A stretch of DNA of 46,752 bases from assembly GCF_014287955.1 (NCBI RefSeq), contig NZ_JACOPD010000011.1:1-46752 (forward strand). The letters run 5' to 3'. The notes beneath the pieces are model-generated. The model saw only the letters and a list, made by a program, of their open reading frames with translations. It was not told where the DNA came from and ran no database searches. Shown in pieces: positions 16,829-24,930 of this stretch (within the stretch, counting starts at the first letter, position 1; each line of letters starts with the position of its first letter). The DNA is from Lachnospira hominis (ex Liu et al. 2021). Lineage in GTDB: Bacteria; Bacillota; Clostridia; Lachnospirales; Lachnospiraceae. Position numbers and translations under genes: made by a program.

Positions 16829-17830
16829 CTAAAACTCCTCAAATACAAGCGGCTTTTTCACATATTTTTCTATATCAATCCCATCTGGATTTTTAAGCAT
16901 GCCTTTTAAGCCGTCAAGCTGACTGCTGTCTGATTCTTTTATAAGCTTTACAAGCCCCTGTGTTATAAGCATTGCTCCATATTTATTAAAATGAGTATTT
17001 TCTGATACTGTTTCTTTCTTCTGCATTTCACTGTTAAAATCGTCAGGCCATATACCTTTATTACAACCCTTTTTTATAGAAGTTATCCAATGAATTTTTT
17101 CTTTTCCGATTTGTTTATAAAGTCCGCATGAATATGCAAATAAATCAATCACCGGAACTTTTGCCTCTTCTCCTAACTGCTTCATTGCTCTTATATACGC
17201 GAAATTATTGCCGCCATGAAGCCCTGCTCCGTCTTTTATATTGCCATTTGCATCATATACTGTTCTTGCAGGAGCTGTCACAAATACAGGAACTGCACCT
17301 TTTTCTCTTGCCATATCGACAAATTGTTTTAAAAACCAAAGATACGTTCCCTTTGAACCGTCTGCTGAATATGGATAATATGTATCATGCGGATAGCTTT
17401 CAAGAATTTTGTATACACTATCTAAAACAGCCTGCTTATCCTTAACATTTTCATCTTTTCTTAATGCATCAATATATTCAGGCGGTATATAATCCTTGGG
17501 CATGGCCTCACCCGGTATAATAGGAAATCGTCCGTCACTGTCAGGCTCTCCGAGTGGTGTCAGCCTGTTAAACATTGTCTTATATTCTTTACTTGCATCA
17601 TCATTGTGACAGAACTCTATTAACAAATAATCACCTGCACTGATATTTTTTTCAATATTGTCAAATCTGCCCTCGTTAATAAAAAGCCTTGAACTTCTGC
17701 CACCTTTTGCATCGTTTACAACTTCAACACCATCTTTTATAAAAAAAGGCAGAAACTGTCCCCAGCCTGCAATAAATTCTTCTTTTTCGTAATTCTGGAC
17801 TATCGAGTCGCCCGCAAGATATATCTTCAT
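16829..17830 (-). CDS. SGNH-family carbohydrate esterase (CE12/rhamnogalacturonan acetylesterase type)
   Basis: A 333-residue SGNH hydrolase. Block I is IYLAGDSIVQNY (nucleophile Ser9), block II NDAKGGRSSRLF supplies Gly, block III is EFCHNDD (Asn, in place of the usual GHND) and block V is ENTHFNKYGA with the catalytic His. Close CE12 relatives remove acetyl groups from rhamnogalacturonan or other plant or microbial glycans. There is no signal peptide, so it would act on imported oligosaccharides. The acid two or three residues before the His is Glu here where DxTH is usual. Ends with TAG. It follows the histidine-phosphatase gene by 45 bases, but no sugar-utilisation genes are adjacent. Confidence 0.82.
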   Translation of the reverse strand: MKIYLAGDSIVQNYEKEEFIAGWGQFLPFFIKDGVEVVNDAKGGRSSRLFINEGRFDNIEKNISAGDYLLIEFCHNDDASKEYKTMFNRLTPLGEPDSDGRFPIIPGEAMPKDYIPPEYIDALRKDENVKDKQAVLDSVYKILESYPHDTYYPYSADGSKGTYLWFLKQFVDMAREKGAVPVFVTAPARTVYDANGNIKDGAGLHGGNNFAYIRAMKQLGEEAKVPVIDLFAYSCGLYKQIGKEKIHWITSIKKGCNKGIWPDDFNSEMQKKETVSENTHFNKYGAMLITQGLVKLIKESDSSQLDGLKGMLKNPDGIDIEKYVKKPLVFEEF

Positions 17831-17875
17831 GTTATTTTTACTCCTATAATTAATATACCGGTCGCCTTATATATT

Positions 17876-18451
17876 TTATATAAGCTTCATCAACTTACAA
17901 TTCTTAATTCCGACTTTCCAGAAATTTTCAAGCGGTTCATTCTTAATCTGGCATACTATGCTTGAATTCATGGCACCATGGCCTACTATAAGCACATCTT
18001 TGCCATCTTCAAGCTGCGGTCTTACAGCCTGCTCCAGAAATTCGCCTGTTCTTGCAAACAATTGCTCAAAACTTTCTCCATTTTCAACCGGAATATAATT
18101 TACCGGGTCTTTAAATAATACATTTATAGGACAATCCGGTATTTCAAATGAATTTTCTATTCCTTCATATGTTCCAAAACACATTTCCATAATTCTGTCA
18201 TCATATATAATCGGAATATTTCTGGCGGAAAGAAATATCTGTGCCGTCTCTTTTGCACGTATCAGAGGAGAGCAGAAACATATATCAAAATGTATATCTT
18301 TATATTCTTCTGCCGCCGCAGCTGCCATTTTACGTCCTTCATCATTCAATGGTATATCTGTCCGCCCCTGTATTTTATGTTTTTCATTCCAATCTGTCTT
18401 TCCGTGCCTCATAATATAAAGACTTCCGTGTTTTTCATTTGCCAGTGTCAT
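17876..18451 (-). CDS. Histidine phosphatase family protein (phosphoglycerate mutase-like)
   Basis: A 191-residue branch-2 histidine phosphatase. The phospho-accepting His lies in LYIMRHGKTDWN, with conserved Arg in SPLIRAKETA, the acid in MEMCFGTYEG and the second His in VGHGAMNSS. Substrates in this family vary widely (cofactor-independent-looking mutases, alpha-ribazole phosphatase, fructose-2,6-bisphosphatase and others) and cannot be fixed here; at this length a small-metabolite phosphatase is more likely than glycolytic mutase. It lies 48 bases downstream of uppP, in the same direction as the polyphosphate kinase and phosphofructokinase genes, so it may share their phosphate-responsive transcript. 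Confidence 0.85.
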   Translation of the reverse strand: MTLANEKHGSLYIMRHGKTDWNEKHKIQGRTDIPLNDEGRKMAAAAAEEYKDIHFDICFCSPLIRAKETAQIFLSARNIPIIYDDRIMEMCFGTYEGIENSFEIPDCPINVLFKDPVNYIPVENGESFEQLFARTGEFLEQAVRPQLEDGKDVLIVGHGAMNSSIVCQIKNEPLENFWKVGIKNCKLMKLI

Positions 18452-18499
18452 ACAAAGCCATTCCTTTATAAAATATGTTAAAACTATTAAGTTCCAAAT

Positions 18500-19327
18500 T
18501 TATCTGAGTATTAAAAGTACAAGTATGCCAAGTACAATTCTGTACCAGCCAAATACTTTGAAATCATGCTTCTTGATATATGACATAAGAAACTTAATTA
18601 CAAATACCGAAACAATAAATGCAACCAGTGTACCGATAACCAGAATAACAAACTCGCTTCCAGTCATTGCAACGCCTGCTGCAATATATTTAATTACTTT
18701 AAGAAGACTGGCACCGAACATTACAGGTACAGCAAGGAAAAAAGTAAATTCTGCTGCTGTTGCCCTGGAAACACCGATAAGTAATGCACCAATGATTGTT
18801 GCACCTGAACGAGATGTTCCCGGAAATACTGCTGCAAGAACCTGAAATAAACCAATTATCACAGCGGCTTTGTAAGTAATCTGTCCGATATTTCTTATTG
18901 AAGGCTTTTTGCCTTTCATTATTGTTTCAACAACTATAAATAAAACACCTACAACTATAAGTGCAATTGCAACCGGTACTGGATGATAAAAAAGTTCATC
19001 AATCTTGTCATCAAAAAGCACACCTATTATTGCCGCCGGAATTACTGCAACAATAATTTTGAGCCACATACTAAGTGCACCATCTTTCCATGCCGGTTTC
19101 TCATTTTTCACATGAAATGGCCACAGCTTATTCCAGAAAAGAACAACAACCGCCATAATAGCACCAAGCTGAATTACAACTTCAAACATTTTATAAAAAT
19201 CAGCCGAAACATTAAGGTGAACAAACTGGTCTACAAGAATCATATGGCCTGTACTGCTTATAGGAAGCCACTCTGTTATACCTTCAACAATTCCGAAAAG
19301 AACTGCCTTTAAAATTTCAATTAACAT
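18500..19327 (-). CDS. uppP: Undecaprenyl-diphosphatase UppP/BacA
   Basis: Integral-membrane enzyme that dephosphorylates undecaprenyl diphosphate so that the lipid carrier is reused in wall synthesis, releasing phosphate; overproduction gives bacitracin resistance. The 275-residue protein has the two family signatures: EGITEWLPISSTGHM with the conserved Glu, Ser and His, and PGTSRSGATI with the conserved Arg. About eight hydrophobic segments are visible. GAGG lies four bases before the ATG. It is transcribed after ppk (50-base gap), and its Pi-releasing activity fits a phosphate-linked cluster, although uppP is not classically a Pho gene. Confidence 0.96.
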   Translation of the reverse strand: MLIEILKAVLFGIVEGITEWLPISSTGHMILVDQFVHLNVSADFYKMFEVVIQLGAIMAVVVLFWNKLWPFHVKNEKPAWKDGALSMWLKIIVAVIPAAIIGVLFDDKIDELFYHPVPVAIALIVVGVLFIVVETIMKGKKPSIRNIGQITYKAAVIIGLFQVLAAVFPGTSRSGATIIGALLIGVSRATAAEFTFFLAVPVMFGASLLKVIKYIAAGVAMTGSEFVILVIGTLVAFIVSVFVIKFLMSYIKKHDFKVFGWYRIVLGILVLLILR

Positions 19328-19377
19328 AAATCCTCATTTCTTTGACATACAATGTCTCTTTTATTATTTAATTAATT

Positions 19378-21501
19378 TTAACGTGCCGCAAAATATTCCT
19401 GAGAATTAATGCGTAAGCCTTCTGATGCCTGTTCCCATTCTTCATCAGTAAAATCTTTAATATCCGCAATAGTTCTGTGGACATAATTGCCGTCAGAACA
19501 GAGCTGGCGTGCTTTTACCGTGTCACATTCCATAATATGGAACATATTTCTTATTCTGGTTTTTATGCTGTCATCATAGATAGGAGCCGCTATTTCAACA
19601 CGTCTCTCCATATTTCTTGTCATAAAATCAGCTGACGAAATGTAAATATTATCCCTGTCAGGTGTTCCGAATATATATACTCTTGAATGTTCCAGATACC
19701 TTCCTACTATACTTATAACTGAAATATTCTCTGTATGTCCTTTAACACCCGGAATAAGACAACATATACCTCTTACTATCATTTCAACTCTTACACCTGC
19801 TCTTGAACACTCGATTAATTTATCAATAATCTCTTTATCTGTCAATGAATTAATCTTTGCTCCCACATATGCTTTACCGCCGTTTCTGGCAATTTCAATC
19901 TCTTTATCCATATAATTAAGGATTTTGCTCTTCATGCATTTTGGTGCAACTAAAAGATAATTAGTCTCATCAACAAACTCTCCCATGCAGAGCCTTGTAA
20001 ATACATATGCAGCTTCCATTCCTATCTGCTTATTTGCCGTAATAATTGAAAGGTCCGTATATAATTTTGATGTCTTTTCGTTATAATTGCCTGTTCCAAT
20101 CTGTGTTACATATTTTATCTGTCCTTCTTCGCGGTATGTTATAAGACAGAGTTTAGAATGTACTTTTGTATAATCCAGTCCATAGATAATTCTGCAGCCT
20201 GCATCTTCAAGTCTTCTCGACCATTCAATATTATTTTCTTCATCAAATCTTGCTCTCAATTCAACAAGAACAACAACTTCCTTACCGTTTTCTGCTGCAC
20301 TTATAAGAGATTCTACAATCTGTGAATTTTTCGCAACACGATAAAGTGTCATCTTTATTGAAACAACTTTTTCGTCTTCTCCGGCTTCCTGTAACATCCT
20401 TATAAATGGCTGCATTGACTCATATGGATAACTTATAAATCTGTCTGCCTCTTCAACCTGCGAAATAACCGACTTACCTGATACATACCATGATGGATTT
20501 TTCTGAATATGTCTCTCATAAAAAAGATTCTTATTATTTCTCAATGCATCCTGAAGTCCAAACACAAATGACAATTCAAGCGGAGATTCTGAATAATATA
20601 TCTGCTCATGATTAAGATTAAGCTCTTTACACAGATTATGTATGATTTTCTCATCAAGTACACGCGAATATTCCATTTTTACAGGACAAAGCTTTTTTCT
20701 CTGGCGGATAAGCTTCTCCATCATATCACGGTAATCTGTATCTTCATCATCAACAGCTTCATCAACATCAATATCTGCATTCCTTATTATTCTTATTAAA
20801 GACTTGCTCTTAATCTGATATTTTTCAAATATTATCGGCATAAAATGAAGAATGAGCTCTTCTACAAGCATATATTTATTTCTTTCAGACGGAATTGAAA
20901 TAAGTCTTTTTAAAATTCCGTTACTGCATGGAACAAGCCCCACTTTTTCGTTACTTTTTGAACCAAGAAGAGCCACCGCATATATTTCCTTATTCTTAAT
21001 AAACGGGAACGGCTGTTTTTTTCCGACAACCTGCGGTGATAATATAGGCATAATCTGCTCTTTGAAATAATTTTCAAGATAAACGGCGTCATCATATTCA
21101 ATGTCACTAAAATTTAAAAGTTCAACGCCATATTCTTTTAATTCATCCATAAGATGACGATACGTATGATCTTTTTTTCTTGTCAGGTCTCTTGCTGCCT
21201 TAAAAATATGACTGAGCTGCTCCCCAGCTGTCATATTTGTCTTACTCTCACGTTTTGTCTCTGAAAAAAGCATCTGGTCATGTAATGAACCTACACGCAC
21301 CATAAAAAATTCGTCCAGATTACTCTGGAAAATAGATGCAAATGATAATCTTTCACAGAGCGGGACATCCTTATCACTCGCTTCATCGAGAACACGCTCA
21401 TTAAATTTGAGCCATGAAAGTTCACGATTTTCATAGCAAGGTGTCTTCTCCCTGTACTTTGGAATCTCCTCTTTTTTATTTTTCGCTATATTACCACCCA
21501 T
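19378..21501 (-). CDS. ppk1: Polyphosphate kinase 1
   Basis: Reversibly polymerises the gamma-phosphate of ATP into inorganic polyphosphate. The 707-residue length is normal for PPK1. The N-terminal domain begins with CYENRELSWLKFNERVLDEA; the head domain carries NLDEFFMVRVG; the C-terminal phospholipase-D-like domains have the catalytic His in KVHSKLCLI (HxK) and later the RGICCLIPG and EHSRVYIFG motifs. GGGAG precedes the ATG. It lies 28 bases after the phosphofructokinase stop, and the leading promoter region carries the PhoP-like element at 22675, so induction under phosphate limitation is expected. Confidence 0.96.
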   Translation of the reverse strand: MGGNIAKNKKEEIPKYREKTPCYENRELSWLKFNERVLDEASDKDVPLCERLSFASIFQSNLDEFFMVRVGSLHDQMLFSETKRESKTNMTAGEQLSHIFKAARDLTRKKDHTYRHLMDELKEYGVELLNFSDIEYDDAVYLENYFKEQIMPILSPQVVGKKQPFPFIKNKEIYAVALLGSKSNEKVGLVPCSNGILKRLISIPSERNKYMLVEELILHFMPIIFEKYQIKSKSLIRIIRNADIDVDEAVDDEDTDYRDMMEKLIRQRKKLCPVKMEYSRVLDEKIIHNLCKELNLNHEQIYYSESPLELSFVFGLQDALRNNKNLFYERHIQKNPSWYVSGKSVISQVEEADRFISYPYESMQPFIRMLQEAGEDEKVVSIKMTLYRVAKNSQIVESLISAAENGKEVVVLVELRARFDEENNIEWSRRLEDAGCRIIYGLDYTKVHSKLCLITYREEGQIKYVTQIGTGNYNEKTSKLYTDLSIITANKQIGMEAAYVFTRLCMGEFVDETNYLLVAPKCMKSKILNYMDKEIEIARNGGKAYVGAKINSLTDKEIIDKLIECSRAGVRVEMIVRGICCLIPGVKGHTENISVISIVGRYLEHSRVYIFGTPDRDNIYISSADFMTRNMERRVEIAAPIYDDSIKTRIRNMFHIMECDTVKARQLCSDGNYVHRTIADIKDFTDEEWEQASEGLRINSQEYFAAR

Positions 21502-21529
21502 ATCTTAATACTCCCTATCTCAATATTTA

Positions 21530-22603
21530 TCATTCCCCAAGACATATTCCCAGCTGTCTTGCCTGTGTTATTAACTCATTGCCGGGGTCAACCATTTTGG
21601 TCTTTCCGGCGACATCGCAAAGTGATATTTTTACTATTTTATTATCCTTTACACCTACCATATAACCATATTCATGATTTAAAATAAGTTCTGCTGCCCT
21701 GACACCAAGTCTTGTTGCAAGAACACGGTCATATGCAACCGGCTGTCCGCCTCTCTGTACATGACCCGGAACCGTAACTCTTACTTCCTGACCTGTCTTT
21801 TCTTCAATAGCGGCACCTATTCTGTATGCTGTACTTGCATAATTTTCCTGTTTTCTTAACAACTTTAACTCTTTCTTGCTCATTGCAGCTTCTTCTTTAG
21901 ATATTGCTCCTTCTGCGGCTGCAATAATCGTAAATCTCTTACCGCTTGCAGTACGTTTTGCAATTGCCTGTGATATTGCCTCAATTGAATAAGGTATCTC
22001 AGGAATAAGAATTATATCTGCACCACCGGCTATACCTGCATGAAGTGTAAGCCAGCCTGTTTTGTGTCCCATAAGTTCAACAATAAAAACTCTGCTGTGT
22101 GATGCTGCTGTTGTATGTATACAATCAATCGCATTTGTTGCTATATCGACAGCTGACTGGAATCCAAAGCTTATCTCAGTCTCAGCAAGATCATTATCAA
22201 TTGTCTTTGGAAGAGTAAGAACATTCAGTCCTTTTTCTCTTAAAAGATTAGCAGTCTTATGTGAACCATTGCCACCAAGAACAACCAGACAGTCAAGATA
22301 CAATTTTTTATATGTATCAATCATTCTCTCTATTTTATCAGAACCATCCTCAAGCGGAACACCGATATATTTAAAAGGCATTCTTGAACTTCCAAGGATT
22401 GTTCCGCCAATGTTTAAAATTCCTGAAAAATCATCATTTTTTAACAACCTGTATTCACCATAAATAAGACCTTTATAACCATCCGTAAATCCATATATCT
22501 CAACTTCACTACACTGGTTAAAAAGACTCTTTGCAACGCCTCTCATAGCCGCATTAAGTGCCTGGCAATCCCCTCCGCTGGTAAGCATTCCTACTCTCAA
22601 CAT
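21530..22603 (-). CDS. pfkA: 6-phosphofructokinase (group with Gly104/Lys124)
   Basis: Phosphorylates fructose-6-phosphate to fructose-1,6-bisphosphate. The 357-residue protein shows GMLTSGGDCQALNAAMRG at the phosphate-donor loop, LGGNGSHKTA, the catalytic PKTIDNDL, the substrate loop VELMGHKTGWLTL and PGHVQRGG. In E. coli numbering residue 104 appears to be Gly (as in ATP enzymes) while 124 is Lys (as in PPi enzymes), and the usual GGDGS Asp is Asn. That combination occurs in intermediate PFK groups, so donor choice (ATP or PPi) is uncertain. I chose the ATG at 22603, seven bases after AAAGGCGG, over the ATG at 22609. First gene of the set leading into ppk, preceded by a PhoP-like element. 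Confidence 0.9.
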   Translation of the reverse strand: MLRVGMLTSGGDCQALNAAMRGVAKSLFNQCSEVEIYGFTDGYKGLIYGEYRLLKNDDFSGILNIGGTILGSSRMPFKYIGVPLEDGSDKIERMIDTYKKLYLDCLVVLGGNGSHKTANLLREKGLNVLTLPKTIDNDLAETEISFGFQSAVDIATNAIDCIHTTAASHSRVFIVELMGHKTGWLTLHAGIAGGADIILIPEIPYSIEAISQAIAKRTASGKRFTIIAAAEGAISKEEAAMSKKELKLLRKQENYASTAYRIGAAIEEKTGQEVRVTVPGHVQRGGQPVAYDRVLATRLGVRAAELILNHEYGYMVGVKDNKIVKISLCDVAGKTKMVDPGNELITQARQLGICLGE

Positions 22604-22674
22604 AATCATTCCGCCTTTCCTGATATTTGCGGTAGTACATTCTTTTAATCGTACTGTAATTATTTTATTAAATG

Positions 22675-22721
22675 AATGTAAAATCCACTATCATATTTAT
22701 GTAAAATTCATGTAAAATATT
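22675..22721 (-). promoter_or_regulatory. PhoP-box-like element before the pfkA-ppk1-uppP cluster
   Basis: GTAAAA units start at 22678, 22701 and 22712 (spacings 23 and 11), the same architecture as before phoU, and 39 of 47 aligned bases are identical. On the minus strand they read TTTTACAT. A TAAAAT -10-like sequence follows near 22664-22669. It lies between the degV stop and the pfkA start. Confidence 0.75.
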
Positions 22722-22746
22722 TTTACATTTTATGTCACAAAAAACA

Positions 22747-23601
22747 TTAGTTTTTTCCGTCTATAAATAAAACTCCAAGCGTTCCCGGTCCACAGTGTGA
22801 TGAAATAACACCACCTGCACGCGTTTCAATAATCTCATCAAACCTGTTAAGACTTTTCAGATACTCTTTCACATTGTCAACGATTTCTTTATCACACCCT
22901 GAATGTGTAATAAATACTCTGTCTTTTTTGGCTGCCATTAAATCTGCCTCCATATCTTTTACATAATCCATAACAACTTTGCTGATTTTTCCGCGGTATT
23001 TTTTTCCGGGACTCATCTTTCCTTGTGCTACTCCGATTCTCGGATGAAGCTTCAACACACCACCTGCCATTGCTGCAAGTCCGCTACACCTTCCACCCCT
23101 GTAGAGATATACAAGAGTATCAACCACAAAGCTTGCTCTTACTTTCGGTTTTATCTGTTCTATATATGATACAATCTCATCTGCATTCTTTCCATGCTGT
23201 GCCATAATTGCTGCTTCCACAACCTGATGTCCTATTCCTGTTGAAAGATTTGCTGAATCAATTACTTTTATTTTATCCTCTGCATTAAGCTCCTGTGCTG
23301 CAAGTCTCATAACATTTGCCGAAGTTGACATATCTTCTGATATTGCAAATGCAACTATATCATATCCTTTTTCAATACATGGTTTAAAAGTTTCAATAAC
23401 ACTTTCCATTGATGGTGCAGAAGTTTTTGGTGTTGTCTTGTTGGCATCAGACCATGCAAAAATCTCATCCGGCGTAATATTAACTCCGTCTTCATATTCA
23501 TTATCACCCATTAAGACATGCAGCGGCACAATATCAATATTGTATCTGTCCACAATTTCTTTTGATAAATCACATGTGCTGTCCGATATAATCTTTACCA
23601 T
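22747..23601 (-). CDS. DegV family fatty-acid-binding protein
   Basis: DegV/FakB proteins bind a fatty acid and present its carboxyl to the kinase FakA for phosphorylation. The 284-residue protein begins VKIISDSTCDLS, the family start, and has the lipid-headgroup motifs (TSAPSMESV), YLYRGGRCSGLAA and the C-terminal RAGGVISSHCGPGTLGV. I chose the ATG at 23601, preceded by AGGAG; the open frame to 23670 overlaps peptidase T and is not supported. Only two bases separate it from the pepT stop, so the two are translationally coupled. A stand-alone FakA C-terminal-like domain is encoded at 381-674; a complete FakA is not in the window. Confidence 0.93.
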   Translation of the reverse strand: MVKIISDSTCDLSKEIVDRYNIDIVPLHVLMGDNEYEDGVNITPDEIFAWSDANKTTPKTSAPSMESVIETFKPCIEKGYDIVAFAISEDMSTSANVMRLAAQELNAEDKIKVIDSANLSTGIGHQVVEAAIMAQHGKNADEIVSYIEQIKPKVRASFVVDTLVYLYRGGRCSGLAAMAGGVLKLHPRIGVAQGKMSPGKKYRGKISKVVMDYVKDMEADLMAAKKDRVFITHSGCDKEIVDNVKEYLKSLNRFDEIIETRAGGVISSHCGPGTLGVLFIDGKN

Positions 23602-23603
23602 AC

Positions 23604-24872
23604 CTATTCTCCTCTTTTTGCAAGCTTTATTAATAATTCCGTTATTTTTTCCATTGATTGTATACAACAATACTCATACCTTCCATGATAGTTGTGTCCA
23701 CCCGTGCATATATTCGGGCAAGGCACTCCCATGTATGAAAGTCTTGCACCATCAGTACCGCCTCTTATTGGATTGATTTTTGGCACAATTCCAAGCTCTT
23801 CCATTGCATTCTTTGCATCTTCAATAAGAAACATTGCATCCTCAAGCTTTTCTTTCATATTATAATATTGGTCTTTTATCACATATGATGCTGTACCTTC
23901 ACCATATTCCATATTGATTGACTCTGCTGCTTTTTTTATAATATCTTTTTTCTTTTCAAATAAATCCCTGTCATGGTCACGCAGAATATATTTTAAAACT
24001 GCATGTTCAACGCTCCCCTGCATATCAGTAAGATGATAAAATCCCTCATAGCCGCTTGTATATTCCGGTCTTTCATTTTCAGGAATCTGTGCATCAAATT
24101 CTATTGCAAGACGTGATGCGTTGACCATCTTGTCTTTTGCCTCACCCGGATGCACACTCTGTCCAGTAAGTTCAATTACAGCCGATGCAGCATTAAAATT
24201 TTCATATTCGAGTTCACCAATTCCGCCTCCGTCTACTGTATAAGCATATTTTGCACCGAAACGCTTAACGTCAAAGTGGTCCATTCCTCCGCCGACTTCC
24301 TCATCAGGTGTAAATGCTATATATATGTCAGGGTGCTTAATCTGCGGATTATCAAGAAAATATTCCGCCATTGCCATAATCTCTGCAACGCCTGCTTTAT
24401 CATCTGCTCCAAGAAGTGTTTTACCATCAGTTGTAACCAAATCTTTTCCAATATAATCTTTTAATTCCGGAAAAACTGCCGGCGAAAGTACATATTTTCT
24501 GTCATTTTCTTCACCTAAGAAAATATCTTTGCCATCATAATTTTTTACAATCTTTGGATTAACGCCTTCACCGCTCACCTCAGGAGAAGTATCCATATGA
24601 GAAATAAATCCTATACCTGTAGTTTCTGGCACGCATGTACTGTCTGCATTGCCTGTATAATTTGTTTTCTCTGTATTTGCGGGTATTTTTGCATATACAT
24701 AACAATATTTTTCATCAAAATAAACATCAGATACTCCCATATTTTTGAGTTCTTCTACAAGCATTCCCGCCAGATTGAACTGTTTTTTTGTACTTGGAAA
24801 TGTCTCTGATAACTCATCAGACTGTGTATCAACTTTTACATATCTTAAAAACTTTTCTGTCACACTTTCCAT
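23604..24872 (-). CDS. pepT: Peptidase T (tripeptide aminopeptidase)
   Basis: Cytoplasmic M20-family zinc aminopeptidase that removes the N-terminal residue of tripeptides. The 422-residue protein carries the metal ligands in GFISHMDTSPEVSG (His and Asp), LLGADDKAGVAE (bridging Asp), FTPDEEVGGGMDHF (catalytic Glu and ligand) and CTGGHNYHGRYEY, with the dimerisation-domain motif TGQSVHPGEAKDKMVNA. Length is normal. AAGGAG lies seven bases upstream of the ATG. It ends with a genuine TAG stop two bases before degV. Confidence 0.96.
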   Translation of the reverse strand: MESVTEKFLRYVKVDTQSDELSETFPSTKKQFNLAGMLVEELKNMGVSDVYFDEKYCYVYAKIPANTEKTNYTGNADSTCVPETTGIGFISHMDTSPEVSGEGVNPKIVKNYDGKDIFLGEENDRKYVLSPAVFPELKDYIGKDLVTTDGKTLLGADDKAGVAEIMAMAEYFLDNPQIKHPDIYIAFTPDEEVGGGMDHFDVKRFGAKYAYTVDGGGIGELEYENFNAASAVIELTGQSVHPGEAKDKMVNASRLAIEFDAQIPENERPEYTSGYEGFYHLTDMQGSVEHAVLKYILRDHDRDLFEKKKDIIKKAAESINMEYGEGTASYVIKDQYYNMKEKLEDAMFLIEDAKNAMEELGIVPKINPIRGGTDGARLSYMGVPCPNICTGGHNYHGRYEYCCIQSMEKITELLIKLAKRGE

Positions 24873-24930
24873 AACTGCTCTCCTTTTCCAAACAGATTAT
24901 ATTGCATAATCACTTTTATTGTTCCACGGA

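Noticed and set aside
22739..22756. AAAAAAC-ATTA-GTTTTTT inverted repeat at the end of degV as terminator
   Set aside because: Stem is almost all A-T and overlaps the stop codon; too weak to call.
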